From an uncultured Methanobrevibacter sp. (GTDB lineage: Archaea; Methanobacteriota; Methanobacteria; Methanobacteriales; Methanobacteriaceae), in the NCBI GenBank assembly GCA_902795935.1, contig CADBMS010000263.1, forward strand, positions 1-5,181: DNA of 5,181 nt. The letters are read 5' to 3'. Each line of letters begins with the position of its first letter. Positions within the stretch are counted from its first letter, which is position 1. Of the stretch, positions 4,665-5,181 are shown piece by piece. A program made the position numbers and the translations under genes. The notes beneath the pieces were generated by a model that was not told the origin of the DNA, made no database searches, and worked only from the letters and a program-made list of their open reading frames with translations.

Positions 4665-5181
4665 TGGAAAAAAGGGAAAGAAAAATTTTTAAACACATTA
4701 TAATTTTTAATGTCAATGACTATAATTAGTAATTTACCATCCCAAGTAATATTTTTTGGAAGGTTGGTTTTTGCAGTGATATTCACAGTTTTGTTGTTGG
4801 TTGTAACTGAAGTTACATTTATATAATACTTACCAGCAGGTATTATTATTGTTACTGTTCTGTTGATCTTTTGGAATTCAGCATATTCAGTATCGAAAAA
4901 GGCAATATAAAAACCGACCGGTAAATCTGGAATCCATCCTTCACCGCTTAAACAGCTGTAATTGCCAACCCAATCACCATTGTCTTTAAAGTATACACTT
5001 ATTGAGATATTTCCATTAGTTACAGGAATACTGCTGTTTGTTTTTAAATCAAATGTTAATTTCTCACCTGAGCCATAAACTGTTGTAAAATTATTAACAT
5101 TTAATGTAGGCGGATAAATTACTGTATTTACATTATCACCAGAATTTCTTTTAAAAATACAAGTATCTGCAGTAGTATACC
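4655..5181 (-). CDS. C-terminal part of an Ig-like, adhesin-like surface protein (partial)
   Basis: An open minus-strand frame enters at the right edge (first full codon at 5179) and ends with TAA at 4657-4655, giving 174 residues. It is rich in Asn, Thr, Ile, Val and aromatic residues, with alternating beta-strand patterns. One Ig-like domain spans about 23-112, from PPTLNVNNFTTVYGSGEKL to EYAEFQKINRTVTI. A second begins YYINVTSVTTNNKTVNITAK at 118-137 and stops after about 55 residues. Ten Asn-x-Ser/Thr sequons are present (for example Asn57, Asn73, Asn106, Asn121, Asn133, Asn143), suitable for archaeal N-glycosylation. Two Cys are present (7 and 76). This composition is typical of Methanobrevibacter adhesin-like proteins that sit on the pseudomurein wall. 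No membrane anchor or wall-binding repeat is seen at this end. It may be a real C-terminus or a truncated one. The N-terminus and full length lie outside the window. Confidence 0.8.
   Translation of the reverse strand, partial: YTTADTCIFKRNSGDNVNTVIYPPTLNVNNFTTVYGSGEKLTFDLKTNSSIPVTNGNISISVYFKDNGDWVGNYSCLSGEGWIPDLPVGFYIAFFDTEYAEFQKINRTVTIIIPAGKYYINVTSVTTNNKTVNITAKTNLPKNITWDGKLLIIVIDIKNYNVFKNFSFPFFQKI

Overview
The window looks like chromosomal DNA of a methanogenic archaeon of the Methanobacteriaceae, most likely Methanobrevibacter or a close relative. The grounds are strong AT richness, Shine-Dalgarno sites of the AGGAG and GGTGAT type, TATA-like AT boxes, a fused ADP-forming acetyl-CoA synthetase, a DUF447 protein, the start of a DUF2121-like protein, and the end of an Asn/Thr-rich Ig-like surface protein of the 'adhesin-like' kind common in this group. 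The genus is inferred from gene content only.

Layout from left to right. (1) Positions 1-73, minus strand: first 24 codons of a DUF2121-like protein that runs off the window. (2) 74-339: AT-rich divergent promoter region with no convincing gene. (3) 340-2436, plus strand: complete 698-residue ADP-forming acetate/acyl-CoA synthetase with both phosphohistidine sites. A hairpin/T-tract terminator overlaps its stop. (4) 2494-2847 and 2837-3463, plus strand: an 11-base overlapping pair, a very acidic 117-residue protein of unknown function and a 208-residue DUF447 flavin-barrel-type protein whose ribosome site lies inside the first gene. (5) 3487-4461, minus strand: a NitT/TauT/SsuA-like ABC transporter substrate-binding protein with a Sec-type signal. 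It converges on the DUF447 gene with a 23-base gap, and its terminator hairpin overlaps its own stop. No permease or ATPase gene is in the window. (6) 4462-4654: promoter region of that gene, with a perfect 12-bp palindrome and related repeats. (7) 4655-5181, minus strand: C-terminal 174 residues of an Ig-like surface protein whose last domain seems to stop early.

The genes do not form one pathway. The synthetase links acetate, acetyl-CoA and ATP. The binding protein and the surface protein act outside the membrane. The acidic/DUF447 pair is the only clear co-translated unit and the best candidate for something undescribed, but the sequence does not reveal its function. Starts were moved inward from the longest reading frame for three genes (to 340, 2837 and 4461) because a Shine-Dalgarno site sits correctly only before the inner ATG. 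I see no tRNA, rRNA, CRISPR array, insertion sequence or origin.
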